DNA from: Apiospora phragmitis | Lineage: Eukaryota; Ascomycota; Sordariomycetes; Amphisphaeriales; Apiosporaceae | DNA length: 64,000 bases | Direction of reading: 5' to 3' | Assembly (NCBI GenBank): GCA_038363925.1 | Contig: JAQQWL010000015.1 | Coordinates: forward strand, 806,001 to 870,000 | Shown: positions 1 to 12,060 of the stretch, piece after piece | Position numbering within the stretch: the first letter of the stretch is position 1 | Layout of the letters: each line of letters starts with the position of its first letter | Position numbers and translations under genes: made by a program | Notes under the pieces: generated by a model | The model's database searches: none | What the model was told of the DNA's origin: nothing | The model's input: the letters and a program-made list of their open reading frames with translations, nothing else

Positions 1-180
1 GCCGAGTTGGACGCAAGCCGGTCCGTCGTCACAGTGCACCTTGAGGAGTGCAGACTCGGAGACGACGTTCGAGAACTGGAGGACTTTGCACTTGTCGGGC
101 CAAGTCTCGTTCTGGTTTTCGGCCAGGGCTACCTTGGCTGCGAGCGCGACAATCGCGGCGGTGGTGGTGTTAAGTCTCAT
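1..180 (-). CDS. N-terminus of an unrecognised secreted protein (runs off the window)
   Basis: Read on the minus strand from the ATG at 180-178, 60 codons stay open to the window edge. The first 20 residues are a clear signal peptide (MRLNTTTAAIVALAAKVALA), followed by a mature start ENQNETW with an N-glycosylation sequon. Cysteines follow in CKVLQF, VHCDD and PACVQ, as expected for a disulphide-bonded extracellular domain. The spacing is loosely reminiscent of CVNH-type secreted domains, but that is only an impression and I do not assign a family. The start is the only ATG that gives a signal peptide. The rest of the gene lies left of the window. Confidence 0.6.
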   Translation of the reverse strand, partial: MRLNTTTAAIVALAAKVALAENQNETWPDKCKVLQFSNVVSESALLKVHCDDGPACVQLG

Positions 181-522
181 CGTAATGGAGGGATTGAACA
201 TGTATTTCGATGGAGCAAGAAAGGATAAAGTTACCGGGTTTCAAAATGTGTGTGGGACCGCTACTTTCAAGAGCGATGTCCTCTTCGGATGGAAGAAAGA
301 CAGAAAGCGAAAGGAGAAGGTCAAAGGGTGGTGGTACTGAAACAAAGCACTGCTAGCCCTTTCAGGGGCGCTGGAAGAAGCATGTCATCTGATGAATTGG
401 TATTTGATGATTGACTCTTAGAGGTTATACCAAACTAATAGACATTAGGGAAGTTAATGGGCGAGGCCATATACAAGAAATTTAATTGTAATTAGCCAGT
501 TGAGGGGAGGCAAAACCAAACA
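181..522. other. Intergenic, shared upstream/downstream region
   Basis: No convincing coding sequence. It separates the secreted protein that starts at 180 from the 3-prime end of the FAD oxidase at 523. Part of it must be the promoter of the former and the 3-prime UTR of the latter. Confidence 0.5.
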
Positions 523-2754
523 CTACGCCACCGACGTGGCGCCCGACTCGCTGGGGCAAAGCTGGCCCGTCTGCAGCGTCAGCCAGCTCTCCTGGTCCTT
601 GACGTACCAGCCCTCGCTGCCGACGGCGGTGGGCGCCCAGAAGACGGAGTGCGGGTCGAGGGCGCGCTTGACGCGCAGCAGGCGCTGGTAGTTGTCATAC
701 CCATAAAAGGACTCCTGGTACTGCGGCTCCATGACGTCGGCCTCGTTGAGGTAGGTGCCGCCGCCCGGCGTCAGCGACCGCAGCTGCGCCATCCAGTCCT
801 GCGAGATGCGCACGTTGATGCGCTCCACCTCGGCCGGCGGCGCGTCCGCGTCCCAGATCGTGCCCACGATGGCGAACATGTACGCCGTCCGCCACGACGG
901 CTGCACCGCGCTCGCGTGCGCGCCGGGCGGCGGGTGCCCGCCGTTGATGCAGTAGAAGATCAGCGACGAGCCCTGCTGGACGAGGTCCAGCAGCGTCGTG
1001 ATGGTGTCGTTCAGCACGCTCGGGTTCGCCCAGTTCGCCTTGGGGATCAGGCGCGACGCCGTCCGCACCGTCGGCATGCCGACCTGGTCCGAGGGGAAGT
1101 GGTTGTCGTAGGCCTCGAGGAAGCTGTCCGTGGTGAAGAAGTCGGGCTCGACGGGGAAGTTGAGCTGCTTCCACTCGGCCAGCAGCGGCGCCACCAGCTC
1201 GCGGTACTCGTCCAGCTCCATGCCCGGGATCAGCCACGGCTTCAAGGTCCACGTATGACCAGTGCCGTCTGGCGAGGGCAGCAAAGTTGAGTACGCGTAG
1301 GTGCCGGCCTCGGCGAATTCCGGGAAATGGCGCATGTAGGCGTCCAACGCCGCGTACATGACCTCATTGCTCATGGCAGCGTCCGGGCCCGTGCCCGAGG
1401 TCACAGAGAAGGTCAGGCCCGAGAAGCTCTCGCGCGGGTGCACGCGCACCGTCATGGACGTCACGACGCCGAAGGTGCCGCCGCCGCCGCCGCGCAGGGC
1501 CCAGAAGAGCTCCGGCTGGTTCTTCTCGTCCACTGTCGCGAAGCGGCCGTCGGGCGTCACCACGTCGATGCTCAGGACCTGGTCCGCGGCCATGCCGTAC
1601 TTGCCCGTGAGGGGCGAGAGGCCGCCGCCGGCCGTGTAGCCACCCGCAGTACCGACAGTCTGTTTTGGTGCAAGTGTCAGTCAGCTAGCTGTACTTATTT
1701 ACATAACGACACACACTTGGCGGTTGGGTTTGTTTGGTTGGGTTCAAACCTACTCGGCCTTCGCCACTCAGGGCGCTCACGCCGAACTTGTCCGCGGCCT
1801 CGTACAACTCAAAGCCCGCGATACCGGCGCCCATCTTGATGGCGGGCCCCGTGTAGGACGTGGCGGGCGAGCTGTACGCCGGGATGAAGTCGATCTCCTT
1901 GAGGTGGTGGGTCCAGATCGACAGGGAGCCGGCGCCCGTGGATTTGCCGACGTAGTCGTGGCCGGTGTTGCGCACGACCAGGCGCACGCCCGTGTTGCGG
2001 GCGAAGTTAATGGCCAGCTGGATGTCCGCGACTTTGCTCACGTTGACCACGTGCACGGGGGAGCCGCCGAGCTCGCAGGTCGCGCCGGCGGTGCCGGCCT
2101 TTTGGGGAAGGCAGGTGTTGCCTTGGAAGAGGGGCCACATCATGGACGTCGGGCTCAATGTGCTGTTGTGCAGTGTCGTTAGAACATGCTGTTTTGAGGG
2201 TACCTCGGAAGAGAGGTGATTGATGATACTCACTGAATGGTTGAGTCGTCCCATTTGTCCAGCACGTCCTGGCATTTGGCGGCATCGTAGTGCTCCCCCT
2301 GGTAGCATGGAGCACCGATGGGCACCGGCGTGATCAGGTTGCCCCCAGTGAGTACGTTGAGAGTGTCCCACGTCTCCGTGGTCGGCCACGCATCCTCTCC
2401 TGGGTACGCCTTGCACTTGGGGGTGCCAGGCAGTGAGCCGTCGTCGAATTGAAAGAGGGTAACGTTGTCGAGGCCCAGAGAGGTGAGGTTGGCAAGCACG
2501 GCGTCGGTGAGCTGGAAGGCTTCAGGACTGGTAGAGCCTGGCAAGACGGTCTCAAAGGCTGGACCGATATTGAGAGAGGCGGCAGCTGATTCTGTGTTAG
2601 TCTGCCTGGTACGGGCTGCTGCAGGAGAATATCCATCCCTGTCGGGGAACATCATACCTGTGAGTTTGCCACGGACAAGAACGCTTTGCGAGGATACGAG
2701 TGGCGACAGCGACAGAGCGGCCGCCAAGAAAGCACGGGCTGATGAACGAGACAT
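523..2754 (-). CDS. Secreted FAD-linked oxidase, berberine-bridge-enzyme (BBE) type
   Basis: Four exons give 666 aa: 2754-2658, 2591-2234, 2162-1754, 1659-523. All junctions are GT-AG and the phases agree. Residues 1-23 are a signal peptide (MSRSSARAFLAAALSLSPLVSS), so the enzyme is extracellular. The FAD_binding_4 domain holds VVRNTGHDYVGKSTGAGSLSIW; the His in NTGHD is the usual covalent 8-alpha-histidyl FAD site. The second covalent cysteine seen in bicovalent BBE enzymes is apparently absent, because GGYTAGGGLSPL has Tyr where Cys would be expected. The C-terminal BBE motif is present as YGYDNYQRLLRVKRALDP. The family oxidises alcohols, sugars or alkaloid-like substrates with O2; the substrate cannot be read here. 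Intron 1 (66 bp) has no stop and is a multiple of three, so its retention would keep the frame. Confidence 0.88.
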
Positions 2755-5130
2755 TGTACAGAACGTACGGTGTCGGGCTAGTGAGATAAACGAATGAATG
2801 TCGCCTGATCGGCGAAGAAACGAATGAATAGGGAGTTGTTACCCTTCGTGACACGAGCCACTTTCTCAGCTAGGTCTCTTGACTTGACCGACCGAACAGC
2901 TTCAAGTAGGCTGGAGATGTTAGGTAAAAGCTGAGATATCTGGCGAGGGAGGGATGTCGAGAGGATATCGACGTTTCCCAGCCCGGTGGAGAGCGGCTAA
3001 TCTCGATCGGAAACGGTGCACGAAATGTGGTGTTCTCGGGAGCCCACCCGGTTCGAGCGTTGTACGCATGGGAGGCCGGGCTCGATTGGGACACGTGCAT
3101 ACCAACAATGGGAAACACCGAACTTCGAAGTGTCGTTCGGCATCGGCACGGACAGTATCTGTTGAATGATGGTCCCGGAAGCTAGGGACTCACGATGTCA
3201 GACCATTAATTACCAAGCTACCATATGCACGGACAACCAACAGCTCATTTCGGAGTTGTACACGGCGAATTGAGAAAACAGGTATAATACAGGACATATA
3301 GCTTCCAAGAAGACGATAAGGGAAGTGAATCCGACGCAGAGGAGCTCCGAAGCGAACCGACCGCAGAGAACGCTAGGATGAACAACCGAGGTGGCGCAAT
3401 AGGCCCGCCCACCTGCCTTGGAGTTGACCAGGTTGTTGACGATACCCCTGTCAGTTCAAAAGGGGCCCCACGAGGGGAACGGGGTATGTATGTAAGAGAA
3501 GAGGAGCCCGGCCGACGAGCCGACAAACAAACAATTGGGCCAGGCACGGATCTTACCATCCAAGAATCGGCCGGGCCTGGTAGTCATATCAGTTGCGAAT
3601 AAACAATTGAATAATTGTAACTTTTTGGGTATTATCGTCGTATAGCCCCTTACCCGGCGACTGCATTATACATATTGGCAATAGTAATTGGATCCTTCTG
3701 ACTTGGACCAAGTGCAATTCTGTTCTACCGGCATCGCCAAGGCCGGTCGCGAAGACGATCGTTTCCGCTTCAGCGCGTCCAGGGCCGGCTGGGCAGAAGG
3801 ATCACTGGCAGGGTCGCATTGCGCAACAGAGAAGGGCAGTGATCGTTTGGTTCAGGAACCCGATCCAGGGCATTGAGCCGAAGCACTCATCCAGCCGCTT
3901 GTTGCGACCTCATTATCTTACGTGGTAGTCACGAAAACCGTGCAACGTCCATTCGGCCAAGGTCTACGGGTAGGAGGACTCTGACCATCGAACTCCAGAT
4001 CAGTGAAACAGTTTACATGTTCACGATGAATAGTTTGTATGTATACCTGATGGCCTATATCTCTTGTCATTGTACACAGACCGCCGATATCCCCTATCCC
4101 CGGTAGTACTGACTCAATTAATACCTGGTATTGCAAGTTTCGCTGCAAATTAGGGTAGTCCTGCATAAATCGAAACATCGACCTCGTTGTGACGATAAAC
4201 AAATGGGCCGTTGTGATTGGGCCACGAGCCCACGAAGGGTCCGAGCAGACCCTTGACAGCCCGAGCGATGCGACTCTGATATCGCGGGCCTCCCCATATT
4301 ACAATACGACCCTGGCGACGCAGCCGGACGACTACAAATGTATATACGAAGTACTAACAGATAGATGCACACTCATCACGTCAAGTGGTGCATACCATCC
4401 ATCGCCTACACTGAGCCGTGCCAGATGAAACTACTAATGACAGTAGTGTTGCCCAAAGGTAACATCGTCACATCGTCCGTGACCCCTTACTGAGAAAACC
4501 CAATCTCGCCATCGGCTCTGCTGGGTTTCACCAATCGCATCTCCGCCACGGAGCAAGATCCGGGGCACATGTTCAGCTTAAACGGAGGCTGATGACTTAC
4601 TTGTGCTTTCCTGATCGGCGGTCTGGGCGCGGCGACATGCTTGCCTGGTCCTGCGAGTGATGTAACATCCATCCCCCCAAGACGGAGAGGCAGGAGAACA
4701 GAATGAGAAGTGAATATTATGTGGAAAGGGTCATTATCACTCTTCACCTCCGTCGCTACCGTATTCCTCTCAATCATATTCTGCGCGGCAGTCGGCATAC
4801 AACCTCGCTCCGTCCTCGTCGCCCTCTCGTCCTTTTAGAAGACCTGGGCCTGCCAGGGGTCACACGCATATGCGGCTCAGGCTGCTTAAAAGACTGGAAG
4901 CCCCATAATCAAGCTTTCTTGGCGACTACGCCATTTCCCGTCCTGTCCCCTTCTCTCCTTTTTAAAGTTCCGGCGTCTGCCCCGTTTCCATCTGGACTTG
5001 CAGTTAGGAAAAATCAAGACCCAATTAGACGAACGGGAGGAGCAAAGTAAGAGGAGGATATCACTCGTTCTATCCATCTCTCTCGCCCGAGCGTGCGTCG
5101 GAGCGCCATCCCGTCGACGACGTCGCCACC
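2755..5130. other. Gene-poor intergenic region
   Basis: About 2.4 kb without an ORF that looks coding in any frame. It contains the promoter of the FAD oxidase (left) and of the rhodopsin-domain gene (right, with a pyrimidine-rich stretch around 4900-5000). No repeat, tRNA or mobile-element signature was seen. Confidence 0.5.
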
Positions 5131-6712
5131 ATGGCCGTTCCTGTGACGCCAGATATCGCGGCCATGCCAACGCCGCCGAAGCAGGCCGCCGCGCTTTTCA
5201 TCATCGTCTTCTTTACGGTGTTCGCTTTCATCGCTTTCTCGCTGAGGGTCTGGACCCGACTGCGAGTCACTCGCCAATGGGGTCTGGGTACGTTGCTTCC
5301 CCCAATATCGATTCGGTTGGTGTTTGTTCGTGGGAGGATCATTATACTGACTTGAGCCCATCTGTGTCCTGCGTAGACGATACCCTAATGGTTCCGGCTG
5401 AGGTATGATATCCCGTCCTTGAGAGTGGGAGACAGGAACGTCGACTAATATGTAACTAGTTATGCTCGCTGCTTATGTCCCCTCCTTTCTACATGTGTAA
5501 GTGCAGCATCTCAACAGCGGATACGACTACCAAGTAAACTGCAGTCATGGACCATCCGATCTAACCTAGAAAATGCATAGACGCCAAACTGGGCTACTTT
5601 GGCTGGCACAAAGAAGACGTGCCCGCCGACTTCGACCCGTCCCCGGGCCTGTGGTGGTTCTACCTCTCGCAAATCTTCTACAACCCGATCCTGGCCCTCG
5701 TCAAGTGCTCCGTGCTCGTCTTTATCCTGCGCGTGGGCGGTCTCCGAAGGAACGTACGGTGGGCGTGCTTCGGCCTCATCACCTTCACGTCGCTGCAGGC
5801 GGTGGCCATCTTCTTCGGCGTGCTGCTGCAGTGCGTGCCCATCGAGGCCAACTGGGACATGGCGGCCAAGGCCGACGCCCGCTGCATCAACAACGCGTTT
5901 CACGTCACCATCTCCAGCATCACCATCCTGACCGACGTCCTCGTCGTCGCGCTGCCGTTTTACGTGTTCCTGGGGCTGAAGATGCGCCGGGCGACCAAGA
6001 TCGCCGTCATCTGCATCTTCGCGATGGGTGGAGTGTAAGTTTTTGTGCCGCCTTCCCCCACCCCCTTTTCTTTTCACCTTGGCTAACCCAACACCGCCAT
6101 AAAAGTGTCACGATAATCGGCATTGTCCGCATCTGGGGCCTGATCGAGCTCTTCTACTACCCCAACCCCAACGGCGACAGCTTCTACGACATCAAGATGG
6201 TGTTGTCGGTCGTGGAAGTGAACACGGCCATCGTGACGGCCTGCGCACCCGCGCTGCGGCCCCTGCTGCGCCACATGTTCCCCTCCCTCTTCACGATGCC
6301 GAGCGAGGACGACTACGACCCCAAGAACGGCGGCACCGGCACCGGCCACGGAGCGAACACCAAGGGCACCAACCCGTACGGCCAAGGCAGCCGCAACTTC
6401 AGCAAGAAGACGTACGGCGACATGTCGCACACCCGCTCGCTCCACCACCATAGCCACCACCACAGCCACCACCACCACCACCAGAAATCGAACAGCATTG
6501 CCATGAAGCCGCTGCGGGGATACGACTCGCCCAATCACTCCGGCCTCATCGAGGTGCGCGGGTCGACGCCCACGGGGTCCGACGAGGCCATCATGACGTA
6601 CAACGGCATCATGCGGACCATGGACGTCAAGATACAGTACGAGGACACCGAGCCGCTGAAGAAGACGGAGACAAACGTGGACAGAAGGCCGTCGAAGGGG
6701 TCTTTTGATTAA
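5131..6712 (+). CDS. Rhodopsin-domain (PTH11/SAT20-like) seven-TM membrane protein with His-rich tail
   Basis: Five exons, 5131-5287, 5377-5402, 5460-5496, 5581-6034 and 6106-6712, give 426 aa with consistent phases; exon 2 encodes only nine residues. The protein begins MAVPVTPDIAAM and has a first membrane helix near residues 20-40, followed by six more. Landmarks of the fungal rhodopsin-domain family are DDTLMVPAE after helix 1, YYLSQIFYN-like LSQIFYNPILALVKCSVL, a cysteine-containing extracellular loop (LLQCVPIEANWD), and EVNTAIVTACAPALRPLL before the cytoplasmic tail. The tail (about 130 residues) is polar and carries a His cluster, roughly HHHSHHHSHHHHHQK. Members are putative GPCR-like or transporter-like proteins; no ligand can be inferred. 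The second gene of this family in the window is at 28166-29573. Confidence 0.87.
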
Positions 6713-6953
6713 CTGTATTATTATATACGGACAGGAAACGACAATTCATGTCGTGACCACATCATCTTTCTATGTAATATAATATTATACCCCAAATATA
6801 CCATTTCGATGGATTTTCTATATTGCAGGATCCAAGCAAATTTCATGTACATCCAGAATCTCGTCACGGGGACTTGGGGGTTGCAGTCACACGAACGGGT
6901 TTACTTAATACCACAACCGTGTCGAGTAGGTATGTGCGTTATTCCTTTATAGG

Positions 6954-8327
6954 TCAAACAAGGCCACTCACAGCGCGTTTTCGCTTCGTTCCCAGCATGG
7001 GCGTCACGACGGTATAGTTACAAGTCGGGCAGGACGTTTTAGTGTTCGGCGTTCGGGGGTATCTATCCTGGCCATATGTAGCGTTGAGCGAAACATGGCC
7101 GACGACCTCGCCGGACTCGAGACGGATCCACGTGTCGACGGTCTGCTCTTCTTTCAGCTGGGCCTGCGTGACGAGCACCTGCCGAGAACCCCGCTCCCAG
7201 CTGCCGTACCCGCCGTAGCCCGTGTGCTGCCCGAAGCAGACGTGGAGCCCGTGGCCCGCGACCGTCATGCCCGGCAGCACGCCGTCCCACTTGTAGCACC
7301 ACGTGTCGCCGTGATCGTGGCCCGAGAAGATGGCCATCAGCCCGGGCGTCGTGGTGAGGGCCTGCATGAACGGCACGTCCTGCCCCCCGTAGGCGCAGGT
7401 GCCGTCGTCCCGGCCGTCGGGGCACCAGCCCTGGGCCTGCTGCGCGAGTGGCACATCGTCGTCGATGCCGGGCTGCCGGTGCTTGTCGACCCCGGCCTCC
7501 TGCAGCGCCAGCGACGCGTTGGTGGGGATGTGGACGAATGCCAGTGACGGGATCGCTTTCTGATGCTTGTTCGTCAGCGCGGCGTTGGTCTGCGTGAACC
7601 AGTTGACGACGCTGACGTCGACCCAGTCCGGTTGCCCGACCTTGTCGCCTTTGGCGTCCTTCTGCTGGTAGCGCCAGCCGCCGCGACTGTCGAAGAACCA
7701 TAGGAGCAACTCGGGCGCGCAGCTGTCGCCGACGGAACTACCAGCGCACGCCGGGTCGTACACGGGCAGGTAGTAGTTGGAGACGCCCGCGTCATCGCCA
7801 AAGACCATCTGCATCGTACGCGCATTGGGCCAGCGACGCTCGCGGTCCAGGATGGTGGCGCCGGTGACGTTGAAGCTGTGGTCGTGGTTGCCGTACGTCG
7901 AGGCCCACGACAGGCCGCGCTGGACCAGGGGGCCGACGATCTGATCGACGTACTCGGTGCTGTTCTCCAGATACGTGTTTTCGCCCGTGATGAGATCGCC
8001 GTTGAGCACGACCAGACCGGGGTGCTCGGCGTCGAGAATCTTGTTTATGACCTTGACGGAATTGATGTCCTGCTGGGGCCCCCATGGGTCCCACGCATCT
8101 GCAGGCTTATCAGTACGGGCGGCCGGGGGGGTTCGCCAAAGATCGGCGTCGGATTGGGTCTGATACGTACTCTCTCCAAAGTGTAGATCTTCAAAGATGG
8201 ATATCTGAAACGTGCCATCTTTCTTAAACTGGAGCGGTGCGCTGAAGTCTGTTTTGTTTCTGTACCTCAGACTGCGCTGGAGCGAAAGGGTGGTGAAGAA
8301 CGCGACAGCAAAAAGCGCAAACTTCAT
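6954..8327 (-). CDS. Secreted calcineurin-like metallophosphoesterase (Dcr2/Sia1-like)
   Basis: Two exons, 8327-8171 and 8098-6954, give 433 aa. The chosen ATG (8327) gives a signal peptide MKFALFAVAFFTTLSLQ; an upstream in-frame ATG at 8426 would bury it. Metal-binding motifs of the superfamily are all present: DLH in FEDLHFGE (DxH), LNGDLITGEN (GD), STYGNHDHSF (GNHD) and FSGHDHGD (GHDH). Splicing out the 72-bp intron joins FGE to NAWDPWGPQQD, which is the usual spacing in fungal homologues; the intron has no stop and is a multiple of three, so retention would insert 24 residues. Several cysteines (CAGSSVGDSC, WCPDG, SCPTC) fit an extracellular fold. The likely substrate class is phosphomonoesters or phosphodiesters. 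Confidence 0.88.
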   Translation of the reverse strand: MKFALFAVAFFTTLSLQRSLRYRNKTDFSAPLQFKKDGTFQISIFEDLHFGESTYQTQSDADLWRTPPAARTDKPADAWDPWGPQQDINSVKVINKILDAEHPGLVVLNGDLITGENTYLENSTEYVDQIVGPLVQRGLSWASTYGNHDHSFNVTGATILDRERRWPNARTMQMVFGDDAGVSNYYLPVYDPACAGSSVGDSCAPELLLWFFDSRGGWRYQQKDAKGDKVGQPDWVDVSVVNWFTQTNAALTNKHQKAIPSLAFVHIPTNASLALQEAGVDKHRQPGIDDDVPLAQQAQGWCPDGRDDGTCAYGGQDVPFMQALTTTPGLMAIFSGHDHGDTWCYKWDGVLPGMTVAGHGLHVCFGQHTGYGGYGSWERGSRQVLVTQAQLKEEQTVDTWIRLESGEVVGHVSLNATYGQDRYPRTPNTKTSCPTCNYTVVTPMLGTKRKRAVSGLV

Positions 8328-8433
8328 GGCTGGCGAACAGCGCCAGCAGGCGGCAGATTGACTGGGGTGCTCAGGGGCGATTGCGACGACGCGGGTCAGC
8401 GCCCGGCGCTTTCGCAGGCGGGCCATCTTGCAG

Positions 8434-8440
8434 CTTTATA
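8434..8440 (-). promoter_or_regulatory. TATA-like box of the metallophosphoesterase gene
   Basis: The minus strand reads TATAAAG here, about 107 bases upstream of the chosen ATG at 8327. This supports the shorter start, since the upstream ATG at 8426 would lie only about 8 bases from the box. Confidence 0.4.
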
Positions 8441-9999
8441 TCTGCGCCTGCAGCGTCATCATCGTCCCTCTCGAAAAGGTGATAAGAGTGCATTAGAGAA
8501 CGGTGGTCACTAGCCCAACTCGAGCTTAATGTGTAGAATGCCACCCTCAAGTGGTGATGATAATTGATGGGCTAATGATCGGATGCGTCCCGCTGTTGAC
8601 ATGTGTTGCTGAGGATGAATGTCACTGGCTACAGCGCCAACTCCACTAACCTTGTAGGGGTCTGGCGCCTGGACTTTGACTGCCACCTCCATCTACCGAC
8701 CTTCCTCATCTGGACAACGCCCCAGTGCAGGACGTATATCAAGCTGCGTCACATGCGGCTATGAATGCACACCGATAATACGTCTGTATAATATCGATCT
8801 TCAAATGAAACTACTGGCCAGCGTTGAAGTCTGATGGCCATAACACAGTTGTACCGTAAAAGACTACGCCCGCCCGTAACAGTTGAGCTAAACTTTCCCC
8901 CTTATTTCCCCTCCGATTCCTGCAAGAAGCAAGTACCTACGATAGAATGAGAGAAAGCTGGCTTTCCCGTCATCTGCGCCACAACACGGCACGGTTGTGA
9001 CAGGTCGTATGCAATCGATTGATTGCTTGGGAGGACAGACACTGACCCCTCGGTAAATTGATTGGATCCGATCTCTCGCGGCTGGCTGTCAACTCCGAGA
9101 CATACTTATGCCACCAGCCACTGCAGCGTGCCTGTGCTGTCCATCCCTCTGCCCGTGCAGCACAGGCTGTGTGTGAAATGAGGTCTACGTTCAATTCCAA
9201 AACCGCTGGATTCGGTACGAAGTCAGTATTCTCGTCGCCTTCATCGTTGGCATTATCATGGATTAGGTGCAGTTAGGGTCAGAGTAAGACCTGAGAAGGG
9301 TCAAAGAGAGTTTGGATTTGCTTTGGTCTGGTATATCTAAAGGAACATGGTATCCTAGGATCGTCGATGAGATGTAGTGGAGTAGCTGCAACTATCTCGG
9401 GCCACATGGTCAGAGCAGACGGGATGGGCCCACAGTCGTGCGGCTGCGGACCGGGTGCGCGCCTTACTCGGGTACGTGTCGTACATTATGGAGACACGGG
9501 ACGGTATAGAAAACTCTGGGCTGCATAAGTGTCTAGCCTCGAACGGCTGGCGTCCCTTTCATCGCCTTCTAACCTAGAGCTCCTCCAAAGAGCACGGCCT
9601 CGGCACGGCCCAGCCCTCTTCGTTATCTCAGCTATCCAGCTTGCTTTCTTAGGTTGCCATAGACAACCACAGCCCTAATATGGTTAGGCCTGACTCACCT
9701 CCCGCAAAATAGCCAGGAAAGGAACATTCTCTAGTGAGGCGTTGCCATATCGTACTCACCCGCCTTGCGCCAATATGTCAGTGCCGGGGTTGGGTCGATT
9801 GAATCGGCGAAAGACTCGTACATGCCCGTCATTGTAGCTATCGCGCAAAATAATGCCATGATGCGGGGCGGTAGATAACACGGAACACCAAGACGGTAAC
9901 TAAGGGGAAATGTGAGACGTTACCCGCCGCTCGTCACATATCCAGGTCTCTGGCCCTCTCACGTCACTCAGGTCGAATATATATGAGTACAAACATACC

Positions 10000-10007
10000 T
10001 ATATAAG
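10000..10007 (+). promoter_or_regulatory. TATA box of the polyamine-oxidase-like gene
   Basis: TATATAAG lies 83 bases upstream of the ATG at 10090, an appropriate distance for a fungal promoter with a short leader. The preceding 40 bases are also AT-rich. Confidence 0.5.
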
Positions 10008-10089
10008 GACAGAGAGCACCACAAATTACTTGCTCTTGGTTCCATGCAACTTCCAAGAAATAAGCCGGTCACACAAGCAGCCCTCCAAC

Positions 10090-12060
10090 ATGCCTTCCAC
10101 TCTCTTGAAGCTCGGAGGCGTTGTGTCGTTATTGAACCTGATAGCACCTCAGTCCTTCTTCGTTAGTTTTTCTGGGGTGTCAGCTGGCGCTATACCCGTG
10201 GACCAGCATTATCGTCGCCTAAGTAGCACATGTCAGCAGACCAAGGTGGCCATCCTGTAAGGAAACCCTGGAGATTTTTAGAGCGGAGGCAGCTTCGGCT
10301 AACGGATTCGATCTGTAGGGGCGCGGGGATCACCGGTATCACAATCGCAGTATGCTATACCCTCTCATATCCTGGAACCTAACCATCGATCTGACACAAC
10401 TTCAGCAAACTTTGGCCAACGCTTCTGTTACCGATTTCATCATTGTTGAGTACAAGGATGAGATCGGCGGAAGACTTCACCATGAGAACTTTGGCATGGG
10501 GCCAGATGGCAAACCTCTACTAGTCGAGTATGGTGCCAATTGGGCACAAGGCTTAGGCAAGCCCGGGGGTAAAGGTATGTACTCAAGCTATAGCTCATTG
10601 CCACATTTGAAACCTAGCTAACTCGTTTTCAGAGAACCCTATCTGGACACTCGTATGTCATGTTTTATCGAGGGTTGTACCACATATCCCGGAAGACCGC
10701 TGACCCAGATATTACAGGAGAAGAAGTGGAACATCAGTAACACGCCTTCGAACTTCTCGAAGATTATAACTTACAACGAGACTGGTCAAGTGGATTTTAC
10801 TGCCGAGATTGACTGGTACGAGGAGGCCGTCGAGCGCATGGCCGCCGAAGCCGGAGAATTGCTGGCTGACAACATCCAGGACCGCACCATGCGCGAAGGC
10901 TTGACCCATGTCGTATGGAAGCCGAGCCAGCGTGACTATCCCCAGGCGGCTGAGGCAGTGGAGTGGTGGCTGTACGGTATGTCGAGAAACGGTTTCAATA
11001 CCCCCGTCCCGTGCGAATAACTGACTAACCATGCCATGTAGACGGTGAACAAGCCTATACCCCCGAGGAGACCTCGCTCGTGTTCAACGCGGCCGTCTCC
11101 AACTTCACGTTCCTCCAGTTCAGCGACGAGAACAACTTCATCGTCGACCAGCGCGGCCACAACACCTGGCTCAAGGGCGAGGCCTCCGAGTTCCTCACCG
11201 CGAACGACCCGCGCCTGCGCCTCAACACCATCGTGTACCGCATCGGCTATTCGGATGAGGGCGTCATCGTGGTCAACAAGGACGGCACCTGCATCGAGGC
11301 CGACTACGCCGTGACCACGTTCTCGCTCGGCGTGCTGCAGCACGAGGACGCCGTGGCGTTCGAGCCGGCGCTGCCGGAATGGAAGGAGGTGGCCATTGAG
11401 TCCTTCCTGCTGGGCACGTACACCAAGATCTTCATGCAGTTCAACGAGACCTGGTGGCCGACCGACACCGAGTACTTCCTGTACGCGGACCCGGTGCAGC
11501 GCGGCTGGTACCCGATCTGGCAATCGCTGGACAAGGAGGGCTTCTTCCCGGGCTCGCACGCCCTCTTCGTGACGGTAACGGACCGGGAGTCGGCGCGAGT
11601 CGAGCGCATGACGGACGAAGAGACGAAATGGGAAGCCATGTCCGTGCTGCGCGCCATGTTCCCGGACGTCGACGTGCCCGAGCCCGTGGCGTTCCAGTAC
11701 CCGCGCTGGGGCCAGACCCCCTGGGCCTACGGTTCCTTCTCGTGCTGGCCCGCGGGCACGACGCTCGAGCAGCACCAGAACCTGCGCGCCAACGTGGGCC
11801 GGCTCTGGTTCGCGGGCGAGCACACGAGCGCGTCCTACTTCGGCTACATGCAGGGCGCCTGGTTCGAGGGCCGCGACGTCGGCGGGCGGCTGGCGCGGCT
11901 GGTCCAGGGCGAGTGCCAGGGTCCGACGCAGGGGGACGGGGTGTGCGGCGAGATGGTGCGGTACGAGGTCCTGCACGGCACAACGGAGGAGGATGAGTAC
12001 AACATCCAGAACGGGTGGGACGGGACCAGCTTCCAGACAAATGGGCTGGAGAAGGAGTGA
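10090..12060 (+). CDS. Secreted flavin amine oxidase (polyamine-oxidase-like)
   Basis: Six exons, 10090-10256, 10319-10349, 10406-10574, 10633-10652, 10718-10976 and 11042-12060, give 554 aa; two exons are only 31 and 20 bases but all phases fit. A signal peptide or signal anchor occupies about residues 1-34. The dinucleotide-binding motif is assembled across the second and third exons: VAILGAGITGITIA then IIVEYKDEIGGR, which is the GxGxxG...E...GGR pattern of the amine oxidase family. The C-terminal FAD-contacting segment is LWFAGEHTSASYFGYMQGA, also canonical. The family oxidises polyamines or other amines to aldehydes with release of H2O2. A signal sequence suggests secretory-pathway or extracellular location. 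Exon 6 is much richer in GC than the earlier small exons. Confidence 0.9.

Larger units (their letters stand above)
8328..10089. other. Divergent intergenic region
   Basis: About 1.75 kb between two divergently transcribed genes. It holds a TATA-like box for each (8434-8440 on minus, 10000-10007 on plus). No ORF with coding character or repeat was found between them. Confidence 0.5.

Noticed and set aside
649..1290. Long plus-strand ORF across the BBE oxidase
   Set aside because: It is an Arg/Val-rich shadow of the GC-rich real gene on the minus strand, without any domain.
6083..6538. Minus-strand Val-rich ORF and the Trp-rich ORF at 6313-6534
   Set aside because: Both are shadows of the His-codon run (CAC/CAT) in the rhodopsin-domain gene tail.
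10936..11976. 346-codon minus-strand ORF opposite the amine oxidase
   Set aside because: Antisense shadow of exon 6 caused by GC-rich third positions; composition is His/Arg/Leu-rich and shows no motif.
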